Below, piece by piece: positions 7,588 through 16,600 of a stretch of 37,278 bases of DNA. Positions within the stretch are counted from its first letter, which is position 1. Each line of letters begins with the position of its first letter. A program made the position numbers and the translations under genes. This stretch comes from JANMJD01 sp031371195 (GTDB lineage Bacteria > Actinomycetota > Acidimicrobiia > Acidimicrobiales > Ilumatobacteraceae): contig JANMJD010000179.1 in NCBI GenBank assembly GCA_031371195.1, positions 1-37,278 on the forward strand, in the 5' to 3' direction. The notes under the pieces were generated by a model. The model saw only the letters and a program-made list of their open reading frames with translations, was not told where the DNA came from and ran no database searches.

Positions 7588-9147
7588 TCAGTTGACCTGG
7601 CGGACCTTGTCGGCCCAGTAGGGCTCGCGGAGCTTGAACTTCTGCAGCTTGCCGGTGGCGGTGCGGGCGAGGATGTCGCGGAACTCGATGTGCTTGGGAC
7701 ACTTGTAGCCGGCGAGTCTGGTCTTGGTGTACGCGATCAGTTCGTCCTCGGTGAGTTCGGATCCGGCGGTCCTGACCACGAGGGCCATCACCATTTCGCC
7801 CCACTTCTCGTCGGGGACGCCGATCACGCAGACCTCGGCGACGTCGGGATGGCTGAACAGCGCGTCCTCCACCTCGATCGACGACACGTTTTCGCCACCA
7901 GAGATGATCACGTCCTTCTTGCGGTCGGAGATGGTGACGTACATCTCGTCGTCGAGTGAGCCGCCGTCGCCGGTGTGGAACCACAGCGGCCCGTCGGGAT
8001 CGTCGGAGGCCGGCTTGATCGCATCGGCGGTCGCTTCGGGCTGCTCCCAATAGCCGCCCATGATGTGGTTGCCGCGGGCCAGCACCTCGCCGTCGGGGGA
8101 GATGCGGATCTCGACACCCAGGGCCGGGCCGCCGGCGCGGCTCAGTGACACCGACCGCTCGGCCGAGGTGAGCCGGTCGGTCTCGGCGCGGCCGCGGTTC
8201 ATCGTCAACAACGGGGTGGTCTCGGTGAGACCGTAGATCTGGATCAGCTCCCAACCCAGTTCGGTCTCGATCCGTTCGATCGTGCGGCTGGGGGGCGGAG
8301 CGCCGGCGACGACGATCCGCACCCTGTCGCGCCCGGGGATCGGACCGTCCCATGATGCGGCGGCATCGAGCACCATGTTGGCCACGGCGGGCGCGCCGCA
8401 CATCACCGTCACTCCGTACTCCTCGACACGGCGGAGGATCTCGGCCCCGTCGACCTTGCGCAGGATGATGTGCTTGGCGCCCATACCGGTGACGGCATAG
8501 AGCATCCCCCATCCGTTGCAGTGGAACTGCGGCAGCGTGTGCAGATACACGTCGCGGTCGCTGATCCCGGTCTGCCAGCCGAAGATCGCCGAGTTGAGCC
8601 ACAGGTTGCGATGGGTCAGCTGTACGCCCTTGGGGCGTGCCGTGGTGCCGCTGGTGTAGTTGATCGTCGCCGTCGCATCCTCGTCGCCCACCCAGGCCGC
8701 CGGCACCGTGTCGAAGCGCATCAACGCCTCGTCGGTCGCGGTGCCTATCGTGAACTTGAACTCGCAGGTGACGTCGGCCATCGCCTCCTCGAGTTCGGGA
8801 TCGACGAGCAGCACGCGGGCGCCGGAGTGGGCGATGATGTATTTCACCTCCTCGGCGACCAGCCGGAAGTTGATCGGCACAAGGATGCGCCCGCTGCCCG
8901 AGACGGCGTAGAATGCGGTGAGCAGCCGAGCCGAGTTGTGGCTGATCATGGCCACCCGCTCTCCTTGAGCGATGCCGAGGGCGTCGAGCCCGGCGGCGAT
9001 CGCCCGTGAGCGCTCGTTCATCTGGGCGTAGGTCAACGATCCCCACGAGGCAGCCGGCTGCTCGGGTTCGTCGACGACGCCGATTCGTTGGGGATACAAC
9101 TCGACGGCGCGGCGCAGATGGTCATTGATCGTCAGGGCAACCTTCAT
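7588..9147 (-). CDS. Acyl-CoA synthetase / AMP-dependent ligase
   Basis: This activates a carboxylic acid (probably a fatty or aromatic acid) with ATP to acyl-AMP and then to acyl-CoA. The 519-residue length is normal for the ANL superfamily. Motifs in order: phosphate loop YTSGTTARPKG at about residue 165, the A5-type motif IYGLTETTP, WFHTGDGG (ATP ribose), SDRKKDVIISGGENVSS at the hinge, and the C-terminal lysine motif TATGKLQKFKLR. LPQFHCNGWG matches the fatty-acyl/medium-chain subgroup. The ATG start is supported by a TAATCT -10 box 8 bases upstream. It is divergent from the helicase operon, and the substrate cannot be named from sequence alone. Confidence 0.92.
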   Translation of the reverse strand: MKVALTINDHLRRAVELYPQRIGVVDEPEQPAASWGSLTYAQMNERSRAIAAGLDALGIAQGERVAMISHNSARLLTAFYAVSGSGRILVPINFRLVAEEVKYIIAHSGARVLLVDPELEEAMADVTCEFKFTIGTATDEALMRFDTVPAAWVGDEDATATINYTSGTTARPKGVQLTHRNLWLNSAIFGWQTGISDRDVYLHTLPQFHCNGWGMLYAVTGMGAKHIILRKVDGAEILRRVEEYGVTVMCGAPAVANMVLDAAASWDGPIPGRDRVRIVVAGAPPPSRTIERIETELGWELIQIYGLTETTPLLTMNRGRAETDRLTSAERSVSLSRAGGPALGVEIRISPDGEVLARGNHIMGGYWEQPEATADAIKPASDDPDGPLWFHTGDGGSLDDEMYVTISDRKKDVIISGGENVSSIEVEDALFSHPDVAEVCVIGVPDEKWGEMVMALVVRTAGSELTEDELIAYTKTRLAGYKCPKHIEFRDILARTATGKLQKFKLREPYWADKVRQVN

Positions 9148-9155
9148 GGCAGCGG

Positions 9156-9161
9156 AGATTA
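9156..9161 (-). promoter_or_regulatory. -10 box of the acyl-CoA synthetase gene
   Basis: On the minus strand TAATCT lies 8 bases before the ATG. Placing its last T at -7 puts transcription start 2 bases before the start codon, giving a nearly leaderless mRNA. No convincing -35 is seen. This is an inference from position and motif. Confidence 0.45.
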
Positions 9162-9249
9162 ATCCGGGTCACGGCAGGATGACGACGAGCGGCGTAACGG
9201 CGCCGACCGCCACTTGTCCGGGTGCCACGGATTCCGAACGTGGTTACGG

Positions 9250-9255
9250 TAATCT
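9250..9255 (+). promoter_or_regulatory. -10 box giving a leaderless helicase transcript
   Basis: TAATCT ends exactly 7 bases before the GTG of the helicase gene, so the predicted +1 is the G of the start codon. The 9-mer TAATCTGAC recurs at the nadA promoter. No clear -35 is visible. The placement favours the GTG over the ATG 42 bases downstream as the translation start. Confidence 0.5.
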
Positions 9256-9261
9256 GACGGC

Positions 9262-10677
9262 GTGTCAGGTGCCCGATGGCGGGCCCGACCAACCTTGAAC
9301 CCCATGCCTGAAAACGCCCCGCGATCGAACATCGATCGCCCGCGACGCTCACGTCGTCGCTCCTCATCCCCATCCTCCGACGGCGGCTCCCGAGATCTGC
9401 AGCCCGCTGTCCCCACGATCGTCTCGTCCGGACCGACGGTGGCCGTCGAGACCCCCACTGGCTTCGCCCGTCTCGGCGTGCCCGACGAGATCGACGCTGG
9501 CCTTGCCGCCTGCGGTTTCGCCGACCCGTTCGCCATTCAGATCGAGGCGATCCCGGTAGCCCTCACGGGTGTCGATGTCTGCGGTCGGGCCCGCACCGGT
9601 TCTGGCAAGACTCTTGCCTTCGGCGTGCCGTTGCTCGCCGGAGTGACGCCGGGCTCGGCCCCCAAGCATCCGCGGGCGCTCATCCTGGTCCCCACCCGTG
9701 AGCTGGCCCAGCAGGTGGCCAGCGTGCTCGAACCCATCGCCAAGCATTGCAATCGCTCGGTGCTCGCCGTCTACGGCGGCTCATCGCGTGGGTCGCAGGT
9801 GCGGCATCTCGAGATGGGTATCGACATCGTCGTCGCCACGCCGCTGCGGCTGATCGACCTGCTCAAAGAGGGTGAGGTGACCCTCGACGACATCCAGGTC
9901 GTGGTCCTCGACGAGGCCGACCGGATGGCCGACGACGGGTTCACCCCGCAGGTCGACTGGATCCTGCGACGCATCACCCATCAACACCAGACGATGCTGT
10001 TCTCGGCCACGCTCGACGGCGACGTGGGCCACCTGATCCGTCAGTACATGACCGATCCGGTCGAGGTGTCGTTGCATTCGTCGACCGAGACGGTCGGCAC
10101 GATGCATCACCTGTTCCTCGGCGTGCACCATATGGACAAGGACAAGGTGATCGCCTCGATCGCCCACGAGGTCGAGCGGGCGATCGTGTTCTGCGAGACC
10201 AAACGCAGTTGCGACAAGGTCGCCGCAAACCTGGCCGATCTCGACGTGCCCTGCGCGGCGATCCATGGCGACCTGCCCCAGCCGATGCGGGACCGGGCCC
10301 TGGCCCGCTTCGCCCGCGGCGAATTGGCCGTGCTGGTGGCTACCGACGTCGCAGCTCGCGGCATCGACGTCGACGGCATCGATGTGGTCATCCACCACAC
10401 GCCGGCCAAGGATTCCAAGGACTACCTGCACCGCAGCGGGCGCACAGCCCGGGCCGGGCGCGACGGCTGGGCTGTGACGCTGGCCGAGTACAACCAGCAC
10501 CTGGCATGCCTGATCATCCAGCGCCAACTGCGGCTCGAACAGGTGCCGCCGATCGAGTTGTTCTCCAACGACAAGCGCCTGAAGAACCTCAACTCGTTCC
10601 TGCCTGAACCCGGGCTGCCTGAACCCGGGCTGCCTGAACCCGGGCTGCCTGAACCCGAGTTGCCCGTCGCCCAGTAG
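9262..10677 (+). CDS. DEAD-box RNA helicase
   Basis: This is an ATP-dependent RNA-unwinding enzyme of ribosome assembly or mRNA turnover. The 471-residue product shows the whole motif series: Q motif (FADPFAIQIEAIP), motif I ARTGSGKT, Ia PTRELAQQ, II VLDEADRM, III SAT, V ATDVAARGID and VI HRSGRTARAGRDG. The N terminus is short, basic and Ser/Arg-rich (RPRRSRRRSSS), likely an RNA-binding tail. The C terminus ends in four copies of a Leu-Pro-Glu-Pro-Gly unit encoded by a 15-bp tandem repeat. The GTG start is preferred because a TAATCT -10 box fits a leaderless mRNA exactly; an internal ATG at codon 15 is the alternative. The next gene starts 10 bases after the stop. Confidence 0.93.
   Translation: MSGARWRARPTLNPMPENAPRSNIDRPRRSRRRSSSPSSDGGSRDLQPAVPTIVSSGPTVAVETPTGFARLGVPDEIDAGLAACGFADPFAIQIEAIPVALTGVDVCGRARTGSGKTLAFGVPLLAGVTPGSAPKHPRALILVPTRELAQQVASVLEPIAKHCNRSVLAVYGGSSRGSQVRHLEMGIDIVVATPLRLIDLLKEGEVTLDDIQVVVLDEADRMADDGFTPQVDWILRRITHQHQTMLFSATLDGDVGHLIRQYMTDPVEVSLHSSTETVGTMHHLFLGVHHMDKDKVIASIAHEVERAIVFCETKRSCDKVAANLADLDVPCAAIHGDLPQPMRDRALARFARGELAVLVATDVAARGIDVDGIDVVIHHTPAKDSKDYLHRSGRTARAGRDGWAVTLAEYNQHLACLIIQRQLRLEQVPPIELFSNDKRLKNLNSFLPEPGLPEPGLPEPGLPEPELPVAQ
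10600..10659 (+). repeat. 15-bp coding tandem repeat, 4 copies
   Basis: The unit CTGCCTGAACCCGGG is repeated four times head to tail, the last copy differing by one base (GAG for GGG). It stays in frame and encodes the LPEPG units at the extreme C terminus of the helicase. Near-identity at the DNA level suggests recent expansion and possible length variation between strains without frame change. Confidence 0.9.
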
Positions 10678-10687
10678 CGTCCCGGCG

Positions 10688-11650
10688 GTGACCGAGTTCG
10701 ACCTCTCACCGTTGACGATCGGCGGAGCTATTGCTGCTCGGGAGCTGATCAATCGCAGCGAAGCCCACGACGGGGTCCCCCGCGTGATGACCCAGGGTGA
10801 GTTCGACGAGCAGTTCGACGAGCCCCACTTCGATCCCCCGGCCGACGCCCGGGTGGTTGTCGTCGACGGTCGAACCGTGGGTTTCTGCCGGGTGTGGCAT
10901 CAGCCGTCGGGGACGGGCCTGGAGCGAGCGTACGTCCATGGCGCGGTCGACCCGTCGTATCGAAATCAAGGCGTCGGACGGCGGCTGCTGGCATGGGGCA
11001 GCGAGCGAGCGACGCAACGACTGTTGGCGATCGACAACGACCTGCCCAAGTTCGTACGGGTCAGCAGCCTCGACTTCGTCGAGTCGGCCCAACGATTGTT
11101 CCGCAGACTCGGCTTCGAGCCCGTCCGCTGGTTCGAAGAACTGCTTCGTCCCCTCCAGTCGTTGCCCGAGCCCCGTGTGCCCGACGGCCTGCGGATCATT
11201 CCGTTCCCCGTCGACCGCACCGATGAGGTCCGCGTAGCAAAAAATGCGTCGTTCAGCGACCATTGGGGATCGACCGTGCTCGATGCGGCGAGCTGGGCGG
11301 CGTTCACCTGCAGCCCGTCATCGCGTCTCGACCTGAGTTTCGTCGCCGAGGAGATCGCCACCGGTCGGATCGTGGCGCACTGTCTCAACGACTGCTACCC
11401 CCAGGACGACGAACTGCTCGGTCGGCGTGACTTCGTGATCGACAATCTCGGCACCATCCGGGAGTGGCGCGGTCGGGGTGTGGCGAGCGCGTTGATCCAC
11501 ACGTCGATGCGGGCGTTCGCCGCCGTGGGGCGCACGCACGCGTCGATCGAGGTGGACAGCGCCAGCCCGACCGGCGCCAGCCGGCTGTATCGATCACTCG
11601 GTTTCGAACCGATGCACCGCTCGGTGACGTCGCAGATCCAGGTGGCGTGA
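10688..11650 (+). CDS. Tandem-GNAT N-acetyltransferase (mycothiol-synthase-like architecture)
   Basis: The 320-residue protein has two GNAT domains. The first (about residues 45-150) has the acetyl-CoA motif RNQGVGRRLLAWGSE and ends in AQRLFRRLGFEPVRWFEE. The second (about 165-320) has REWRGRGVASALIHTSM and ends with ASRLYRSLGFEPMHRSV. Two-domain GNATs of about 300 residues include MshD, which acetylates the cysteinyl precursor of mycothiol, but also many uncharacterised enzymes; I do not see enough to call it mshD. The GTG start is 10 bases after the helicase stop. Its TGA overlaps the next ATG by one base (TGATG), so it is coupled to the F420 oxidoreductase. Confidence 0.82.
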   Translation: MTEFDLSPLTIGGAIAARELINRSEAHDGVPRVMTQGEFDEQFDEPHFDPPADARVVVVDGRTVGFCRVWHQPSGTGLERAYVHGAVDPSYRNQGVGRRLLAWGSERATQRLLAIDNDLPKFVRVSSLDFVESAQRLFRRLGFEPVRWFEELLRPLQSLPEPRVPDGLRIIPFPVDRTDEVRVAKNASFSDHWGSTVLDAASWAAFTCSPSSRLDLSFVAEEIATGRIVAHCLNDCYPQDDELLGRRDFVIDNLGTIREWRGRGVASALIHTSMRAFAAVGRTHASIEVDSASPTGASRLYRSLGFEPMHRSVTSQIQVA

Positions 11651-12693
11651 TGAAGCTCGGCCTGGGTTTGGACCTGTATCGGGGCGCCCGTCTGGAAATG
11701 CCCATCGAGCGCGTCCTGCAGGCGGAACGCCTGGGGTATCACTCGGTGTGGACGGCCGAGGCCTACGGCTCCGACGCCCTGTCGCCGCTGGCCTATCTGG
11801 CGGCGCTGACCACTCGCATCAAGCTGGCCACCGGGGTCGTTCAGATCGCCGCCCGTACGCCGACGGCGACGGCGATGCATGCGATGACGATCGACGCGCT
11901 GGCCGGCGGGGGTCGCACGATCATTGGGCTTGGTGTGTCGGGACCCCAGATCGTCGAGGGTTGGTACGGCTCGCCGTGGGGGTCCCCGAATCGTCGTCTG
12001 CGGGAGTACGTCGAGGTGATGCGCACGGTGCTGGCCCGGGAGCCGTCGTCGCATGTGGGCAGCGAGTACCCGTTGCCGTATCGAGGACCTGGTTCGACGG
12101 GGCAGGGCAAGCCGTTGCGCTCGATCCTGCATCCGTCGCCCGGCATCGAGATCTGGATCGCCGCGGGCGGGGAGGCGAACACCGCGCTGACCGCCGAGGT
12201 CGCCGACGGCTTCCTCCCAATGGGCTGGGGAACCAACGGCGCCGATGTCTACACGCCATCGCTGACCAGGGGTTTTGCCCGTCGATCCGCCCCGGCACCG
12301 GTCTTCGAGGTATTCGGGGGCTGCCAGGTGACGATCACCGACGACGTTGCCGGCGTCCTCAACGCGATGCGACCGTTGACGGCGATGTACGTCGGTGGGA
12401 TGGGCTCGGCGACCCACAACTACCACCGCGACGCCATGGCCAGGCGCGGCTTTCCCGAGGCAGCCGCGCGGGTTCAGGAACTATGGCTCGCCGGTCGCAA
12501 GGACGAGGCCGTCGCCGCCGTCCCTGACGAATACCTCGACGACGGCGGCATGTTCGGCTCCCCGGCCCGGATCCGCGAACGCTGGCCTTCGTGGATCGCC
12601 CGCGGACTCACCGGCCTGATCGTCCGCTCGGAGCAGCCCGAAGGGCTCGACCTGGTCGCCGACCTCGCCGGGACCCGCGACACGATCGATTGA
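11650..12693 (+). CDS. LLM-class F420-dependent oxidoreductase, Rv3520c-like
   Basis: The 347-residue protein is close in length and motif order to mycobacterial Rv3520c: GYHSVWTAEAYGSDALSPLAYLAA, IKLATGVVQIAARTPTATAMHAMT, then LGVSGPQIVEGWYG and PLPYRGPGSTGQGKPL. It is a TIM-barrel enzyme expected to use coenzyme F420; the substrate is unknown. The start ATG overlaps the acetyltransferase stop by one base, and the longer frame upstream is inside that gene. An enoyl-CoA hydratase gene follows after 17 bases, hinting at a role in lipid or acyl-CoA metabolism (inference). Confidence 0.9.
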   Translation: MKLGLGLDLYRGARLEMPIERVLQAERLGYHSVWTAEAYGSDALSPLAYLAALTTRIKLATGVVQIAARTPTATAMHAMTIDALAGGGRTIIGLGVSGPQIVEGWYGSPWGSPNRRLREYVEVMRTVLAREPSSHVGSEYPLPYRGPGSTGQGKPLRSILHPSPGIEIWIAAGGEANTALTAEVADGFLPMGWGTNGADVYTPSLTRGFARRSAPAPVFEVFGGCQVTITDDVAGVLNAMRPLTAMYVGGMGSATHNYHRDAMARRGFPEAAARVQELWLAGRKDEAVAAVPDEYLDDGGMFGSPARIRERWPSWIARGLTGLIVRSEQPEGLDLVADLAGTRDTID

Positions 12694-12710
12694 CCTGACA
12701 GGATCGCTCG

Positions 12711-13568
12711 ATGGACACCTCGCCGCCTCCACCCTCGCCGCCTCCACCCTCGCCTGCCGCCGCCGACGAGCCGGTGATCGTGATCGACCATCCGGCCGAG
12801 CATGTCGCCCGGATCACTCTCAACCGGCCCGCCAAACGCAACGCGATCTCGACGCCGTTGCGGGTCGCGATGCTCGATGCGCTGTATGCCCACGACCACG
12901 ACCCGGCGGTGCGGGCGACGATCGTGCGCGGCGCGGGGGTGTGTTTCTCGGCGGGCTACGACCTGTCGGGTGGGCTGCTCGACGATCCGCCGCACCACAC
13001 CGCCCCCGGCGACGGCGTCTGGTCGCGTCACGTGACGGAGTCGTGGTTCTCGATCTGGGACCTGGCCAAGCCGGTGATCGCCCAGGTCCACGGTTTGTGC
13101 ATCGGTGGGGCGACCGAGCTGGCCCAGGCCTGTGACCTGGTCTATGTCGCCGACGATGCCCGGATCTCGTATCCGGTGGTGCGGGTGCTCAGCCCGCCCG
13201 ACTGGCCGTACCACACGGCCCTGCTGGGCATGCGCCGGTCGATGGAACTGATGCTGATGGGCGACGAGATGAGCGGCACCGAGTCGGTGGCGATGGGCTG
13301 GGCGAACCGATCGTTCGCGCCCGAATCCCTTGATGACCAAGTGCTGCGAGTCGCCTCGCGGGTCGCCGGGGTGGCCACCGACCTCGCCCAGATCAACAAG
13401 CGGCTCGTTCATCGCCAGGCCGACATTCTCGGCACCCGCGCCGCGATTCGCGCCGGTTCGGAGATGCAGGCGCTGGCCGGTCGCCAGACGTCGGTCCAGG
13501 GATTCCGTGACAACGCCCTGGCGGCGATGAAGGCGGCCAACGCCGAATCGCGTCGCGACCAGCGGTAA
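12711..13568 (+). CDS. Enoyl-CoA hydratase/isomerase (crotonase) family protein
   Basis: The 285-residue crotonase-fold enzyme acts on acyl-CoA thioesters. The domain starts near residue 20 (VIVIDHPAEHVARITLNRPAKRNAIS). The first oxyanion-hole strand is GAGVCFSAGYDLSGG and the second is VHGLCIGGATELAQACDLVYV. The catalytic Glu pair of true hydratases is not clearly present, so hydratase activity versus another crotonase reaction is open. The extreme N terminus is a Pro/Ser tail (PPPPSPPPPSP) encoded by a 15-bp duplication, which is unusual for the family. The start has an AGGA ribosome site 9 bases upstream. It is the last gene of the helicase operon. Confidence 0.88.
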   Translation: MDTSPPPPSPPPPSPAAADEPVIVIDHPAEHVARITLNRPAKRNAISTPLRVAMLDALYAHDHDPAVRATIVRGAGVCFSAGYDLSGGLLDDPPHHTAPGDGVWSRHVTESWFSIWDLAKPVIAQVHGLCIGGATELAQACDLVYVADDARISYPVVRVLSPPDWPYHTALLGMRRSMELMLMGDEMSGTESVAMGWANRSFAPESLDDQVLRVASRVAGVATDLAQINKRLVHRQADILGTRAAIRAGSEMQALAGRQTSVQGFRDNALAAMKAANAESRRDQR

Positions 13569-13605
13569 CCGCGCGTCTCCGGCCGAGGGCGATCGACCCG
13601 TGACG

Positions 13606-13638
13606 TAGCATCGCGGCGCACGGCGGAGTTCGCCGTGC
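13606..13638 (+). promoter_or_regulatory. Putative promoter and 5' stem-loop of the two-gene Hint unit
   Basis: A TAGCAT -10-like box (13606-13611) predicts transcription start near 13618. Exactly there a perfect inverted repeat begins: GCACGGCG, loop GAGTT, CGCCGTGC (13618-13638). If the start is right, the mRNA would open with an 8-bp GC-rich hairpin, which could protect its 5' end. The ribosome site AGGAG follows at 13650. No clear -35 and no T-run are present, so termination of the upstream operon is less likely. Confidence 0.4.
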
Positions 13639-13659
13639 ACTGCTGTCTCAGGAGTGGTC

Positions 13660-16600
13660 GTGCCCCAATCCTCACCATCGACGCTGACTCTGCCGCCCGG
13701 GCGCATGTTGCTGGCCGCCGTTCGGCCCGACTCGCTCGATTACCAGGTCAGCGTGGCATCGCCCGTGCTACGTGCCGCGGCGGTCGCTGCCGCAGCTACC
13801 GCACCGGTCGTTCCCGATATCCGCGTCGGTGATCCTGAAGGGGACGCACCGACGTTGCATCTGAACGACGCGTTGGTGCCGGCCGCCGACTGGACCTACG
13901 GCGATGGGGCGCTGCAATGGTCGACGCTCACAGCGGCCGGGCAGACGTCGGGAACGATCCTGTTCCGCGACGACGGCCTGGTCGGCTCCGGGCTGATCAC
14001 CGTCGCCGGCGCCCAGTTCGCCGTGTCCGTGGCCGTTCGGCCGGTGGTCTACGACTGCGTGCTGTCGGTCAACGCCGGGGCCCATCTGACGAGCGCCGCC
14101 CAACCTCAGCTCGAACTGCATACCGACGGCGTCGACTGGGATGCAGCCACGTGGGTCGACGCCGGCTTCCAGTTCAAGTACGCGGTCACCTCGGACATCG
14201 GGATCGGCAACGTGGCCGAGATCGTTCCGGTGTTCATCGACGCGGCCACCGGCAACGAATGGTGGCCCGATGGCTCGGCGATCACCGCAATGACCGGCGA
14301 CGGGGTCTTCAGCTTCGATGCCAGCGGGCAGACGCCCGACGTCGACGACCGCACCATGCTCCCGCCGAGACAACAGGCGTTCCATCCGATCTACCCGACG
14401 TTGTTCCTTGCCGAGTTCTCACCCGACGCCCAGACGTTCGCGGGGGCGATGCTCGTCAACGCCACGGCCGTTCCGCCACTGGTCTACGCGATCCGTGGTA
14501 CGTATGTGCCGTCGGGCGCGGACGGCCCGTCGCTGATTGCGCCGACGCCGGCCCCACCCACCTCGACAACAACGACCGAGGCAATCGCCGACCCGCCGTG
14601 GAGCCCGGCGATGAGCGGGCTGCCGCTGGTCAATCTCAGTCCCTTCGAGGTCACCGGCACGGTCGACGGCCAGCAGCAGTGGGGCGACGTGGTGCAGCCG
14701 CCCACCATCCAGGATTTCTACGACATTCTGCGGGCGTATATGAGCGATGACCTGCTCAAATACGTCTCGCCGGTCGATCCGACGACAAAGAAACCGCTTC
14801 GGCCAGCGCTCGACCCGGCCGTGCAGGCGATCGCCGAGATGAGAGGAGCCGATCAGTCCGACCCTACGGCGTGGTACAACGCGATGGCGGTGCCGTATCT
14901 GACCCAGGCGTTGTCGAACATCACGGAGGACGGGTTCTCGGCCCGGCTCAACTCGATTCGGGCGAACAACTGGATGACCGAACAGATGTCCGCCGCCCCG
15001 GTCTACAACGCCCAGATGCCGGCGCTCTATGCCCGGCACTTCACAGCTCTGCGCCCGGCCATCGCCCCGTTCCTGGCCGATCAGGTGGCGCAGAACGCCA
15101 TGTACGCCCAACACATCGACGCCGACGCCGCGGCGTGGCAGGCCCAGCTCGTCGCCTCGTTGTCGAACCCGACGCCCGACGCGATCAAGGTCTTCACCGA
15201 CATGGTCACCGAGTTGACGACGATCGCCAAGAACGACTGCTTCTGGGCCTACTGGCTGTTCCGCTATATGACCAACCCGATCGAGTTGGGGCGGATACAG
15301 CACGCCAGCATGCAGCCCGGGCAGAACAACACGGCCTTCGCCCGCGAGGTGCAGTCGGGCTGCGCCACCCTCAGCGTGCTCGATCCGACCGGCACCTTCA
15401 CCAAGCACTACGCCAAGGTCGTCTCGCTGGTGCAGATCGCCAACGTGCTGCCGCAGTTGCTGAACTACTCGGGTAACGACGACGCCTTCAGCTACGTCAT
15501 TCCCCGGCTGCTGCAGGCGTTCATCGATCGCTACGCCGCATCGACCGATCCTGACATCCAAGCCGCTGTCAGGGCGCTGGAGCAGGCGATCAAGGATGGG
15601 ACGACCAACGATCTGCTCAACGGCTTCCTGTCGATCGCCGGTGAAATCACCGCCGTCTACGACTGGCAGGTGCTCGTCTCGAAGTTCGAGGCCACCTGGC
15701 CCAAGACGGCCAAGGGAATCACCGCCGTCGCCGAGTTGGTCACCATTGCGTGCGCGGCGGGCGGCTTGGCGATCTTCATCATCGGTACCGAGGGCTGGGA
15801 GGGGCTCACGGAGCAGGGTCGCGCCTCGGTCGTCGCCGGCGGCATCGAGCTGTTCACCAACATGGCCCTGTCGCTGATCAAGCGCGGGGCGGCCGTCGTT
15901 GCGATCTTCACCGACCAGGGTCTCAGCTGGGAGACGGCGCTTGTTGTCCTCAACCCGTTCGAGGACAACGTCGTCGCTGCTCAGAAGCTGTTTCTGTCGG
16001 GCATCCTGAAGCGCATCCTCGGCCAAGGTTCGGGCATGCCGGGGGCCGGCGTCTACATCGAGATGGACCTGCTCGACTCGATTCGCGGTGCGCAGGGCGC
16101 GGCCTCGTGGACGAAGACCGAACGGTTCTTCGGCCGAAACCTCGACGAGTTCGCCATCCGACTCGGCGCGATCTTCGCGATCATCAACCTGGTGCTCAGC
16201 GCGATCAGCCTGGCCAACTCCACCGATCCGCTCGACATTGCCTCGAACGCGTTCTTCGTCGCCGCCGCAGCCATCGAGGTGATCGCCTTCGTCGGCGGTT
16301 GGATCTGTGGCCTCGCTGCGGCGACGACCATTGCCGGCATCGCCGTGGCGACGATCGTGTCGTGTTGCACCTACTTCGCCGCCGCCCTGGCGATCATCGG
16401 GTTGATCATCATGCTGGTGCTGATCTTCGAACACCACCCTTCGCCGATCGAGACCTTCGCCACAGGACTTGCCACCGACATGGGTTTCTACATGCCCCTC
16501 GGATTCGCCATCGAGTCGCTGCGCCCGTATGCCGCCAAGGATCAGCCGTCGCGGTTGGCTGTGATGCTGTCGGCGCTCGGCAACCCCGCAGCGGCGCTCC

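Noticed and set aside
10688..11650. Calling the tandem-GNAT gene mshD (mycothiol synthase)
   Set aside because: Architecture and length fit, but no residue pattern specific to MshD could be confirmed by eye; left as a tandem GNAT.
14419..16437. 672-codon open frame antisense to the 1226-residue protein gene
   Set aside because: Charged low-complexity composition and no ribosome site; the plus-strand frame has normal codon bias, coupling and recognisable domains.
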